Program-made: the position numbers and the translations under genes | Part shown: positions 52,998 to 60,275 of the stretch, piece after piece | How positions within the stretch are numbered: the first letter of the stretch is position 1 | How the letters are laid out: every line of letters starts with the position of its first letter | Notes under the pieces: generated by a model | Told to the model about the DNA's origin: nothing | The model's database searches: none | What the model saw: the letters and a program-made list of their open reading frames with translations, nothing else | Source: RYN-230 sp963782185 | GTDB taxonomy: Bacteria; Actinomycetota; Actinomycetes; Streptosporangiales; Streptosporangiaceae | Reading direction: 5' to 3' | NCBI GenBank assembly: GCA_963782185.1 | Contig: CAWAJB010000005.1 | Span: 23,929 to 87,928, forward strand | DNA: 64,000 nucleotides

Positions 52998-54254
52998 ATG
53001 ATGAACTCGACGGACCTGGGCGGACACCGCGCGCCGTCGGCGGCGCGGCGCTACGACGCGATTGTCGTCGGCGCCCGCTGCGCCGGCGCCACGACCGCGA
53101 TGCTGCTGGCCGGCAAGGGCTACGACGTGCTGCTCGTCGACCGGGCGAGATTCCCGTCCGACACCGTCTCAACGCACGTGATCCACCCGCCGGGTCTGAC
53201 GGCGCTGCGCCGGTGGGGGCTGCTGGACGATCTCGTCGCGACGGGCTGCCCGTGGCTGCCGGCCTACACCTTCGACTTCGGGCCGCTGGTGATCACCGGG
53301 ACGCCGAGCACCGCCGACGGCACCGCCGGGAGCTACGCGCCGCGCCGGATCGTGCTGGACGAACTGCTCGTCCGCGCCGCCGGGAAGGCCGGCGCCGAGC
53401 TGCGCGAGGGGTTCAGCGTCACCGAGCTGATCATTGACGGCGACCGGGTCACCGGCGTCCGCGGACACGCGCGCGGCGGCATGGAGGCCAGCGAGTACGC
53501 CCACGTGGTTATCGGCGCCGACGGGGTGCATTCGCGGGTGGCCGAGCAGGTCAACGCGCCGCGTTACCGTGAGGGCCAGGTACTGGCCAGTGCCTACTAC
53601 GCGTACTGGTCCGGCGTGCCCGCCACCGGGGCGCGGTGGATGATCCGGCCCGGCCGCGGTTTCGGCATGATCCCCACCAACGACGACCTGACGCTGGTCC
53701 TCGCCGCCTGGCCGCAGGCCGAAGTGGCCCAGGTGAAACAGGACCTGCAGGGCAACTACCTGCGCGAGGTCACTGCTGCCCTCGGCGACCGGCTCGACGG
53801 CGGGCGGCAGGAAACCCGGGTCGTGGGCGAAGGAGTGCCGAACAGGTTCCGGAAACCGTATGGGCCGGGCTGGGCGCTGGTCGGTGATGCCGGGTACGCC
53901 AAGGACCCGGTCACCGCCCAGGGCATCACCGACGCCTTCCACGACGCCGAGCTGTGCGCCGGCGCGCTCGACACCGTATGGCGCAGCGGCCGCAGCTACG
54001 ACCAGGCGCTGGGCGAGTACCGGCAGCGCCGCGACGAGCGGGTGCTGCCGATGTACGAGTTCACCGGTCAGCTCGCCGACCTGGCCGTCCCCCCGCCGCC
54101 GCAGATGCAGCAGCTGCTGGCCGCCATCGCCGGCAACCAGAAGGCCATGGACGAGTTCGCCAGCATGTTCGCCGGTGCCCTGCCGGTGCCGGAGTTCTTC
54201 AACCCCGCGCACATCGCATCCCTGGCCAGTGCCGACACCCAGCTGCCCCGATAA
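52998..54254 (+). CDS. FAD-dependent monooxygenase / geranylgeranyl-reductase-like oxidoreductase
   Basis: 418 residues with AGGAGG a few bases before the ATG at 52998. The dinucleotide fold is YDAIVVGARCAGATTAMLLA followed by GYDVLLVDRARFPSDTVSTH; HVVIGADGVHSRVAEQV is the DG motif; GWALVGDAGYAKDPVTAQGI is the GD motif contacting the FAD ribityl chain. This is the PHBH-type flavin group, acting on aromatic or polyketide-like substrates, or on isoprenoids. Divergent from the AfsR-like regulator. The pairing resembles a tiny regulated detoxification or tailoring locus; no biosynthetic genes are near. Confidence 0.93.
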   Translation: MMNSTDLGGHRAPSAARRYDAIVVGARCAGATTAMLLAGKGYDVLLVDRARFPSDTVSTHVIHPPGLTALRRWGLLDDLVATGCPWLPAYTFDFGPLVITGTPSTADGTAGSYAPRRIVLDELLVRAAGKAGAELREGFSVTELIIDGDRVTGVRGHARGGMEASEYAHVVIGADGVHSRVAEQVNAPRYREGQVLASAYYAYWSGVPATGARWMIRPGRGFGMIPTNDDLTLVLAAWPQAEVAQVKQDLQGNYLREVTAALGDRLDGGRQETRVVGEGVPNRFRKPYGPGWALVGDAGYAKDPVTAQGITDAFHDAELCAGALDTVWRSGRSYDQALGEYRQRRDERVLPMYEFTGQLADLAVPPPPQMQQLLAAIAGNQKAMDEFASMFAGALPVPEFFNPAHIASLASADTQLPR

Positions 54255-54640
54255 CCGCCCCACACGACGCCGGGATTGAGCTGGGCCTGGTACTCGACTG
54301 CCCCGGCCCGGACCGCCTCGTCGGCCTCCGGGCCGCGGCCCTCGGGCACGAGCATGGACGGGACGTCCGGCAAGTACGCAATGCTGATGGCTCGTGACGG
54401 AACGGGTCGCAGACTCGCGCTGCAGGCCGTGCGAACCCAAGCGGCACAACAACCGCATGCACGCCGACCTCGTCGTCGATGACGTCCCGGCCGTAACCCC
54501 GTTGACCCGCTCTCCCCGCCCCGCAACACTCGGCCCATGCACGCGATAGTAGCCACCGTCCGCATCGAGGATCCCGGCCTAGCCTCGGCTATTCGTGCGC
54601 CCAGCAGAGCGGGAGGTGACGCTGTGACGTAGCAGCGGAT
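54255..54640. other. 386-base stretch without a supported gene
   Basis: A minus-strand frame reads AYLPDVPSMLVPEGRGPEAD with slight coding character but no start signal. It may be a fragment; nothing else is seen. Confidence 0.4.
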
Positions 54641-55177
54641 CTTGCTGTTCGTAAGCTCGTCGTCGCCTGCCGGTGGAAGTCCGGTCCGGGTAGCTGCCAG
54701 GAGGCCCGGTAGCAGGCTGGCGGCGTCGGGGGGAAACGCCCGGCGTCGGAGCCCAGCGTCAAGAGCCCTGTAAGGGGGAGCGACGATGCGGTCCGTAGCA
54801 TGACGCGAAGCCTGCGGCGTCGTTAGAGGTCCCGTCCTCGGGCGGGAACAGGGAGTGCCGAGCCCCCGAATTCAGGGCGAAGGCCATGGAAGCGGCGAAG
54901 AGCCTGGAAGCGCAGCCGCGAAGGACTCCCCGGCGTATGGGGCTCGGAACGCATCGATGGTGGCGGCGGGAACTGGGGAGGTCCTCCCCGGCCCGGTGAC
55001 CTGCGGAAGTGTCACCGGAGCGTGGCGTCCTATAACCGGTGACCCCGGGAAGTGGATTGCTGGCCGGGTGGGCGTCGGAGGCGGCCGTAGTACTGGTTGA
55101 GCCGCAGGACAACACAACCTGCGGTGAGGGAAGGGCCGCTGCTTCGTCGGTGCGCAGCGTCTTCAAGGAGGGGCCCG
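54641..55177 (+). ncRNA. putative group II intron RNA, 5' domains
   Basis: About 540 bases of unfolding-prone, hairpin-rich sequence directly precede the intron-type reverse transcriptase, with GAGCCCTGTAAGGGGGAGCGA, AAGAGCCTGGAAGC and GTGACCTGCGGAAGTGTCAC as probable structured elements. Position and style match domains I-III of bacterial group II introns. The exact 5' splice site is not assigned, and domains V and VI are missing because the 3' part is deleted. Confidence 0.5.
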
Positions 55178-55655
55178 GTGAGTGCCCAGGTGGCTAGTCC
55201 CGCCGCGAAGGGATCGGGCCGGGGTATCCCGGCTGATCCGGTCCGTGCCTTGCAGCATGCGCTTTACCGGGCGGCCAAGGCTGATCCCGGGCGGAGATTC
55301 CATGCGCTGTATGACAAGGTCTGCCGCAGGGACGTTCTGCAGCGGGCGTGGGCCGCGGTGCGCAGTAATAATGGCGCGCCGGGCATTGACAAGATCACCC
55401 TGGCCGCAGTCGAGGAGTACGGCGTAGACCGGCTGCTCGGCGAGCTGGCGGCCGAGTTGGAAGAAGGCCGGTATCGTCCGCTGCCCGCGCGCAGGGTTTT
55501 CATCCCGAAGCCGGGTGTGCGGGGCGAGCAGCGGCCGCTTTCGATTCCCCCGGTCCGGGACCGGATCGTGCAGGCCGCGGTGAAGATCGTGCTCGAGCCG
55601 GTCTTTGAGGCGGATTTCCTGCCGGCCAGTTTCGGGTTCCGCCCGGGACGGTCGG
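55178..55655 (+). pseudogene. group II intron reverse transcriptase, N-terminal third only
   Basis: A GTG at 55178 with AGGAGG upstream begins VSAQVASPAAKGSGRG. Then HALYDKVCRRDVLQRAWAAV, RSNNGAPGIDKITLAAVEEY, LAAELEEGRYRPLPARRVFI, PKPGVRGEQRPLSIPPVRDR and FEADFLPASFGFRPGRSA cover RT blocks 0 to 2a. At about 55655 the sequence changes to antisense kdpA and the frame ends at 55678. The YADD active site, maturase domain and endonuclease are missing, so it is inactive. Confidence 0.9.
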
Positions 55656-56447
55656 CGCGACCGGGATGCACAGGATGAGCGCAATGGACAGGAAGTTCGT
55701 CAGCCCGGTCGGGTTCTCGAATGGGCTGGCCCCGTTGGCGTTGAAGAACCCGCCGCCGTTGGTGCCCAGCTGCTTGATGGTCTCCTGCGAGGCCACCGGG
55801 CCGCGCGGGATGACCTGCCGCGCGCCGTTCAGCACGTCGTGGACGTGAACCGGTCCCGCCAAGGTCTGGAGGGCGCCCTGGGCCATGAAGACGATCGCGA
55901 ATACGAACGCGATGGGCAGCAGGACGTAGATCGTGCCGCGGACCAGGTCGACCCAGAAGTTACCGATCGTGTTCGAGCCCTTGCGGGCGAACCCCCGGAT
56001 GAGGGCGACGGCGACTGCGATGCCGACGGCGGCGCTGAGGAAGTTCTGCACCGCCAGCGCGCCCATCTGCGACAGGTACGACATCGCGCTCTCGCCGGAG
56101 TACGCCTGCCAGTTCGTGTTCGTCAGGAACGACACCACCGTGTTCCACGACAGCGCCGGGGCGACGCCGGGGAGATGCTGCGGGTTGAACGGCAGGGACC
56201 CCTGGAGCCTGAATATCCCGTAGGTCACCAGGAGGGCTACGCCGGAGAACACGATGACAGAGGCGCCATACCGCTGCCACGATTGCTCGAGATCGGGATC
56301 GACGCCGATGATGCGGTAGACCGGCCGCTCGATGAAGGAAAGCCACCTGGCCCGCCCCTCATACACCGACACCATGTAGGAGCCGAGGAAGCGCCAGGCG
56401 ATCGCCATCACGACGACCAGAGCCACAATGGTCCAGGCGAAATCCAT
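55656..56447 (-). pseudogene. kdpA: KdpA potassium-transporting subunit, 3' truncated
   Basis: The first about 264 residues of KdpA (normally about 550): MDFAWTIVALVVVMAIAWRF, GVDPDLEQSWQRYGASVIVF, SFLTNTNWQAYSGESAMSYL (selectivity-filter region), ALAVQNFLSAAVGIAVAVAL, and KQLGTNGGGFFNANGASPFE (second filter region, TNGGG). Similarity ends at IALILCIPVA; the frame then reads antisense through the intron remnant. The rest of kdpA and kdpBC are absent here, so this Kdp system is non-functional at this locus. Confidence 0.92.
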
Positions 56448-56536
56448 CAGAACCACTCGGCCTTGAATAGCGCCACGCCGAGGTAGATGAACACCGCGAT
56501 GGACAGGGCGAGGAGAATCCCCTGGATGACGGTCAT
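56447..56536 (-). CDS. kdpF: KdpF, small Kdp subunit
   Basis: 29 residues: MTVIQGILLALSIAVFIYLG followed by VALFKAEWF. This is the classic single-helix KdpF with its LF+PE/AEWF ending. Its ATG overlaps the stop of the upstream 27-residue frame and its TGA overlaps the kdpA ATG by one base, so translation was coupled. It stabilises the KdpFABC complex in the membrane, but its partner is truncated here. Confidence 0.9.
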   Translation of the reverse strand: MTVIQGILLALSIAVFIYLGVALFKAEWF

Positions 56537-56616
56537 ATCCGCTCCAGGCCGCGGATCAGGGCCAGCATCGCCAGCACAAAGACGACGATCCCGGCAACAA
56601 CCAGCAAGTCAGCCAT
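56533..56616 (-). CDS. 27-residue membrane peptide upstream of kdpF
   Basis: MADLLVVAGIVVFVLAMLAL ending IRGLERI: one hydrophobic helix with a charged C-terminus. Actinobacterial kdp operons often carry such a peptide before kdpF (recalled). It overlaps kdpF by four bases (ATGA). Function unknown. Confidence 0.7.
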   Translation of the reverse strand: MADLLVVAGIVVFVLAMLALIRGLERI

Positions 56617-56689
56617 GGCCAAAGCATGACCACCGGGCCGGTAACCACGTGGTGGACGGCTGCCCGGGCCAGGTAGAAAAAACGGTGAA

Positions 56690-56857
56690 CAACACCAGGC
56701 GTTGGCGGGTCGACTAGGTCGAAGTCGGTGCGCTGCCGGTTCCACACCTGCCGCCCGGTATAGCGCCGTTCGCCAGGATCGCCGCAACGGTAGGAAGCGT
56801 CCACGCAGTTCCAGTGCGGTGCGGGCTCCGCTTCGGGTCAGCGGCCGACGGCATGGG
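56690..56857 (-). pseudogene. serine recombinase remnant
   Basis: In one frame MPSAADPKRSPHRTGTAWTL and PTVAAILAN, in the next RRYTGRQVWNRQRTDFDLVD. Together these match the conserved recombinase-domain stretch WTLPTVAAILANPRYTGRQV typical of large serine integrases. One frameshift and no catalytic N-terminal domain. Confidence 0.7.
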
Positions 56858-57019
56858 ATGCCGGCCTCGTTCGGGACGCGGGTGCACCGCGCGGGAGCTT
56901 AAGCGGGACAAATGCAGCAGCGTGTGGTTCGACGTCTCGAACCTCCGCTCGGCGCCGCCGCTTCGGGGCGGTCCTGGCCTCACAGGTCAGCGGTTGAGGT
57001 CTCGCCGGGACGACAGGGC

Positions 57020-57781
57020 TTAGGCGATCTTGCGGTGGTAGGTGGCCATGGCGAGGGCGTAGGCGACGATGAGGGTGCCGAGGCACCAGGCGAGGGCGGT
57101 CCAGATGCCGGTGCTGACTGGGTGCTGGGCGAACAGGTCGCGGATCGTGTTGACGATGGATGTCACGGGCTGGTTGTCGGCGAAGGCGCGCACCGGGCCC
57201 GGCATGGTGCTGGTGGGCACGAATGCCGAGCTGATGAACGGCAGGAAGATGATCGGGTAGGCGAAGGCACCCGCGCCCTCGGCGGTCTTGGCGGACAGGC
57301 CGGCGATGACGGCGATCCAGGTCAGTGCCAGGGTGAACAGGACGAGGATGCCGGCGACGGCGAGCCATGCCGCCGCTCCCGCGCCAGAGCGGAAGCCCAT
57401 GGCCACGGCGACGAGCACGACGAGCACGAGCGAGATCAGGTTGGCGGCCAGCGAGGTCAGCACGTGTGACCACAGCGCGCTTGAGCGTGCGATCGGCATG
57501 GACTGGAATCGCTCAAAGATTCCGCTTTGCATATCGGTGAAGAGCCGGACTGCGGTATAGGAGATGCCCATCGCGATCGTGATGAGCAGGATTCCGGGCA
57601 GCAGGTAGGTCACATACCGCTGCGGCCCGGTGTGGATCGCGCCGCCGAACACGTAGACGAACAGCAGCAAGAGGGCGATCGGCATGATCGCGGTCGTGAT
57701 GATGGTGTCCGGGCTGCGCGTGATGTGGCGCATGGACCGCCCCGTCAAGACGGCAGTGTCGCCGAAAGAGTGTGTGGTCAT
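57020..57781 (-). CDS. ABC-2 type efflux permease, module 2
   Basis: 253 residues, MTTHSFGDTAVLTGRSMRHI; the start overlaps the ATPase stop by four bases. Six helices, with SMPIARSSALWSHVLTSLAA, GILLITIAMGISYTAVRLFT, and the conserved end YALAMATYHRKIA. Highly similar to the permease at 4876-5643. It exports an unknown hydrophobic substrate with the ATPase below. Confidence 0.94.
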   Translation of the reverse strand: MTTHSFGDTAVLTGRSMRHITRSPDTIITTAIMPIALLLLFVYVFGGAIHTGPQRYVTYLLPGILLITIAMGISYTAVRLFTDMQSGIFERFQSMPIARSSALWSHVLTSLAANLISLVLVVLVAVAMGFRSGAGAAAWLAVAGILVLFTLALTWIAVIAGLSAKTAEGAGAFAYPIIFLPFISSAFVPTSTMPGPVRAFADNQPVTSIVNTIRDLFAQHPVSTGIWTALAWCLGTLIVAYALAMATYHRKIA

Positions 57782-58593
57782 CGTTGTTCCTTAGTTGCCT
57801 GTGCCGTTGTTGCCAGCCCGCTGTCGTTGCTGCCATTACTGTCGTGGCCGGTGATGGCGAGGAAGACCTCTTCGAGGGTTGGCTGTTTTTCGACGTATTC
57901 GACTGTGGCGGGCGGCAGAAGCCGTTTGAGTTCGGCGAGGGTGCCGTTGGCGATGATCCGCCCGTGGTGCAGGATCGCGATCCGGTCGGCGAGCTGTTCG
58001 GCCTCGTCCAGATACTGCGTGGTGAGCAGCACCGTGGTGCCCCGCCCGGCGAGCTGTTTGACGCAGTTGTGCACCTCGAGGCGAGACTCCGGGTCCAGCC
58101 CGGTGGTTGGTTCATCCAGGAAGATCACCGGCGGATTCCCGATGAGGCTCATGGCGATGTCCAGGCGGCGGCGCATGCCCCCCGAATACGTGGCCACCCT
58201 CCGCCCCGCCGCGCCGGTGAGCTGGAAGCGGGCCAGCAGGTCATCCGCGATCTGGCCGGCGCCCTTCAGGTGCCGCAACCGGGCCACCAGCACCAGGTTC
58301 TCGCGCCCGGTGAGGATCTCATCCACGGCCGCGAACTGCCCGGTGAGGCTGATCGACTCCCGCACGTCCGCAGCCTGCGCGGCCACGTCGAAGCCATCAA
58401 CGGTGACCATTCCCGCGTCCGCCTTAAGCAGCGTGGACAAGATATTCACGATCGTGGTCTTGCCCGCGCCGTTCGAGCCAAGCAACGCGAAAATGCTGCC
58501 CCGTGCCACGTCGAAGTCCACGCCACGCAGCACACGCAGGTCCTTATACGACTTCTCCAGACCCTGAACGTGGATGGCTGCGCCGGTGGTCAT
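57778..58593 (-). CDS. ABC transporter ATP-binding protein, module 2
   Basis: 271 residues, MTTGAAIHVQGLEKSYKDLR, from the ATG at 58591-58593 that overlaps the DUF1048 stop. Walker A LLGSNGAGKTTIVNIL, signature ATYSGGMRRRLDIAMS, Walker B PVIFLDEPTTGLDPESR, then VLLTTQYLDEAEQLADRIAI. The tail differs from module 1 (NGSNDSGLATTAQATKEQR). Close paralogue of the ATPase at 5653-6459; most of the body is the same. Confidence 0.95.
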   Translation of the reverse strand: MTTGAAIHVQGLEKSYKDLRVLRGVDFDVARGSIFALLGSNGAGKTTIVNILSTLLKADAGMVTVDGFDVAAQAADVRESISLTGQFAAVDEILTGRENLVLVARLRHLKGAGQIADDLLARFQLTGAAGRRVATYSGGMRRRLDIAMSLIGNPPVIFLDEPTTGLDPESRLEVHNCVKQLAGRGTTVLLTTQYLDEAEQLADRIAILHHGRIIANGTLAELKRLLPPATVEYVEKQPTLEEVFLAITGHDSNGSNDSGLATTAQATKEQR

Positions 58594-58958
58594 TCCTGTT
58601 CTCCTCGCTCTGCGTCTTCGATCGCCTTGGTCAGCCGGGCGCGTTCCTTGTCGATCCATCTCTTTCCGTTGTAAGCCTCCGCGAATGTGTCGGCGAACTC
58701 GACCGGGTCGTCGCCGACGATCACGCGCACAGGCGTGCCGTCGGCCGCGGCACGCTCCCACAGGTCGGCGAAGTCGCCGAACATCTTGACGGCGGTCTCG
58801 CCGTCCGTGACGCCCCCGTAGATCATGAAGTACCGCTGCAGCGCCTTCGCGACGGTGCCGTACGGCTCGGGCAGAGCTTCGATGCGAGCCTTGTCCTTCT
58901 TGTACTGCTTCTTTTGCTCGAGCGACCCGGTGACCAGCTCGATCCACTTCTGTGCCAT
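58590..58958 (-). CDS. DUF1048 family protein, module 2
   Basis: 122 residues, MAQKWIELVTGSLEQKKQYK, with VKMFGDFADLWERAAADGTP and VRVIVGDDPVEFADTFAEAY. It is more diverged from its module 1 counterpart than are the ABC genes, although the motif GTPxRxxVGxDPVEFAxxF is kept. Its ATG overlaps the PadR stop by one base. Role unknown; genes of this family travel with PadR-controlled exporters. Confidence 0.9.
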   Translation of the reverse strand: MAQKWIELVTGSLEQKKQYKKDKARIEALPEPYGTVAKALQRYFMIYGGVTDGETAVKMFGDFADLWERAAADGTPVRVIVGDDPVEFADTFAEAYNGKRWIDKERARLTKAIEDAERGEQE

Positions 58959-59287
58959 CACTTGCCTCCTTCGCGGAGCTGTTCCAGCCGTTCTGTGAGG
59001 AAGCTCCACGTCCTCCAGAACTCGTCGAGATATTCGCGTCCCTGAGCGTTGAGGGAGTACACTTTGCGCGGCGGCCCCTTCACGGAGGGGACCTTCTTCA
59101 CGTCGACGAGGCCGCGCTGCTCGACCCTGATGAGCAGCGCGTAGATAGTCCCTTCGGCGATGTCGGAGAAGCCCTGCTCCCGCAGCCACGCCGTGATCTC
59201 GTAGCCGTACGCGGACCGGCCAGACAGGATCGCCAGAACGATGCCCTCCAGTGTCCCCTTGAGCATCTCCGTCACCAGCTTGGCCAT
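58958..59287 (-). CDS. PadR-family transcriptional repressor, module 2 (intact)
   Basis: 109 residues: MAKLVTEMLKGTLEGIVLAI, LSGRSAYGYEITAWLREQGF, SDIAEGTIYALLIRVEQRGL, VDVKKVPSVKGPPRKVYSLN, AQGREYLDEFWRTWSFLTER. Winged-helix DNA-binding domain with a short C-terminal helix for dimerisation (PadR-s1 size). By family it represses its own operon until an effector binds. It may also act on module 1, whose own PadR is broken and whose promoter shares sequence. Confidence 0.95.
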   Translation of the reverse strand: MAKLVTEMLKGTLEGIVLAILSGRSAYGYEITAWLREQGFSDIAEGTIYALLIRVEQRGLVDVKKVPSVKGPPRKVYSLNAQGREYLDEFWRTWSFLTERLEQLREGGK

Positions 59288-59360
59288 GGAACACCTCCTC
59301 TCGCAGCTACTCAGTCATACTGACTACGGCTAGACAGTAACACTAGCTACCGGTACTTAG
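59288..59360 (-). promoter_or_regulatory. promoter/PadR operator region of efflux module 2
   Basis: Shine-Dalgarno GAGGAGG lies just upstream of the ATG. Further up are AGCTACTCAGT, TGACTAC, AGTAACACTAG and CTACCGGTAC (59348-59357), elements also found before module 1. The perfect CAGTGTTA/TAACACTG pair of module 1 is only partly kept. Confidence 0.55.
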
Positions 59361-59404
59361 CAAGGAAGAATAGTGGAGGTCTGGCGGCGCATACCAGGGC
59401 GGGA

Positions 59405-59479
59405 TCAGCTGGCGAGGGCTGCGGCATTGCGGGTGAGCGCGGTGCCGCCGTTGGACGGGTCGGGCTTGACGGTGGCCAT
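59405..59479 (-). CDS. 24-residue short frame with a strong ribosome-binding site
   Basis: AAGGAGGAAGCGCA precedes an ATG at 59477-59479; the frame reads MATVKPDPSNGGTALTRNAA then ALAS and stop. The Shine-Dalgarno is among the best in the window. It may be a real small peptide or the surviving 5' end of a lost gene. No modifying enzymes are beside it. Confidence 0.35.
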   Translation of the reverse strand: MATVKPDPSNGGTALTRNAAALAS

Positions 59480-59760
59480 TGCGCTTCCTCCTTCCGGTGT
59501 GCATTCCGTCCTCCGCAGGCTAGGAAGATCCGGCGGGCCAGGCGTCCCCCGAAAGGGACATGCCGGGTGGAATCTTCTGGGGAGCACCGGGCACCAAGGT
59601 GTAATCTGGCCCGGCGTTGGTGCCTGGCCGTCGTGGGGATACAGTGATCCGGCCGGGCTGCGAGACCCGCAACTGGGCAGGCCCCTGACGGGACCTGCGG
59701 CCGGTTCGACTCGGCACCTGGTGCTGCTGTCTGCCGCCCGCCGGTGGGACGGGCGGCGCG

Positions 59761-60063
59761 TCAGGGGATGAGGCACAGTTCGCGCGGGCCCGGGCCACGC
59801 CCTCGGTGCGGTTGGCCGCGCCGAGCTTGCCCAGGACGTAGCCCGTGCTTTTTGACCGTGTCCAGGGTGACCACCAATTCGCGGGCAATGGCCTGGTCCG
59901 GCCGGCCCGCCGCAAGCATCCTCAGCACCTCCAGCTGCGGCCGGTCAGCGGCCAATGGTGCCGGAGGGCCGGGATCAGGCGCGGGTGGCCCGGCGGCGAA
60001 GGCACGCTGGAGCCGGGCCAGATAGCCGAACGAGACGCCCGGAGCCGCCGCGGAAGATTGCAC
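59761..60063 (-). pseudogene. C-terminal remnant of a LuxR-family regulator
   Basis: VSFGYLARLQRAFAAGPPAP, QLEVLRMLAAGRPDQAIARE and LVVTLDTVKKH match the C-terminus of the regulator at 60276-63011. After KKH one frame change is needed to recover YVLGKLGAANRTEGVARARA. The upstream body is missing. It lies in tandem directly downstream of the intact paralogue and so is probably the end of an earlier duplicate. Confidence 0.85.
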
Positions 60064-60148
60064 CCGGCATATCCACCTCCGGGTGACGCCATGCCGCGTG
60101 CTGCTTCATAGCGTGCAGATCACAGAACCTGACCGGAGGACGGTACGG

Positions 60149-60244
60149 ATGAGCGACACGGCGCGGTCATCGCGCTACGAGATCCGCGTCGAGGGGTTCG
60201 GCCTCGTCCTCGCCGTCACACACCACACCTTCACGGTGCCCTGA
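60149..60244 (+). CDS. 31-residue short frame with a ribosome-binding site, probably a 5' remnant
   Basis: GGAGG lies 9 bases before the ATG; the frame reads MSDTARSSRYEIRVEGFGLV then LAVTHHTFTVP and stop. The opening resembles the start of small actinobacterial proteins of 65-80 residues (recalled), so this may be the 5' end of a truncated gene. Confidence 0.35.
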   Translation: MSDTARSSRYEIRVEGFGLVLAVTHHTFTVP

Positions 60245-60275
60245 GGCGACCGGCAGGCTGCACACGCCTCCGCAC

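Noticed and set aside
53169..54542. 457-residue minus-strand frame
   Set aside because: Antisense of the FAD monooxygenase, whose three flavin motifs are clear.
54855..55100. 81-residue frame before the reverse transcriptase
   Set aside because: It falls in the structured 5' part of the group II intron and has no coding character.
59405..59479. RiPP precursor reading of the 24-residue frame
   Set aside because: No modifying enzyme, protease or leader-like motif is nearby; reported only as a short frame.
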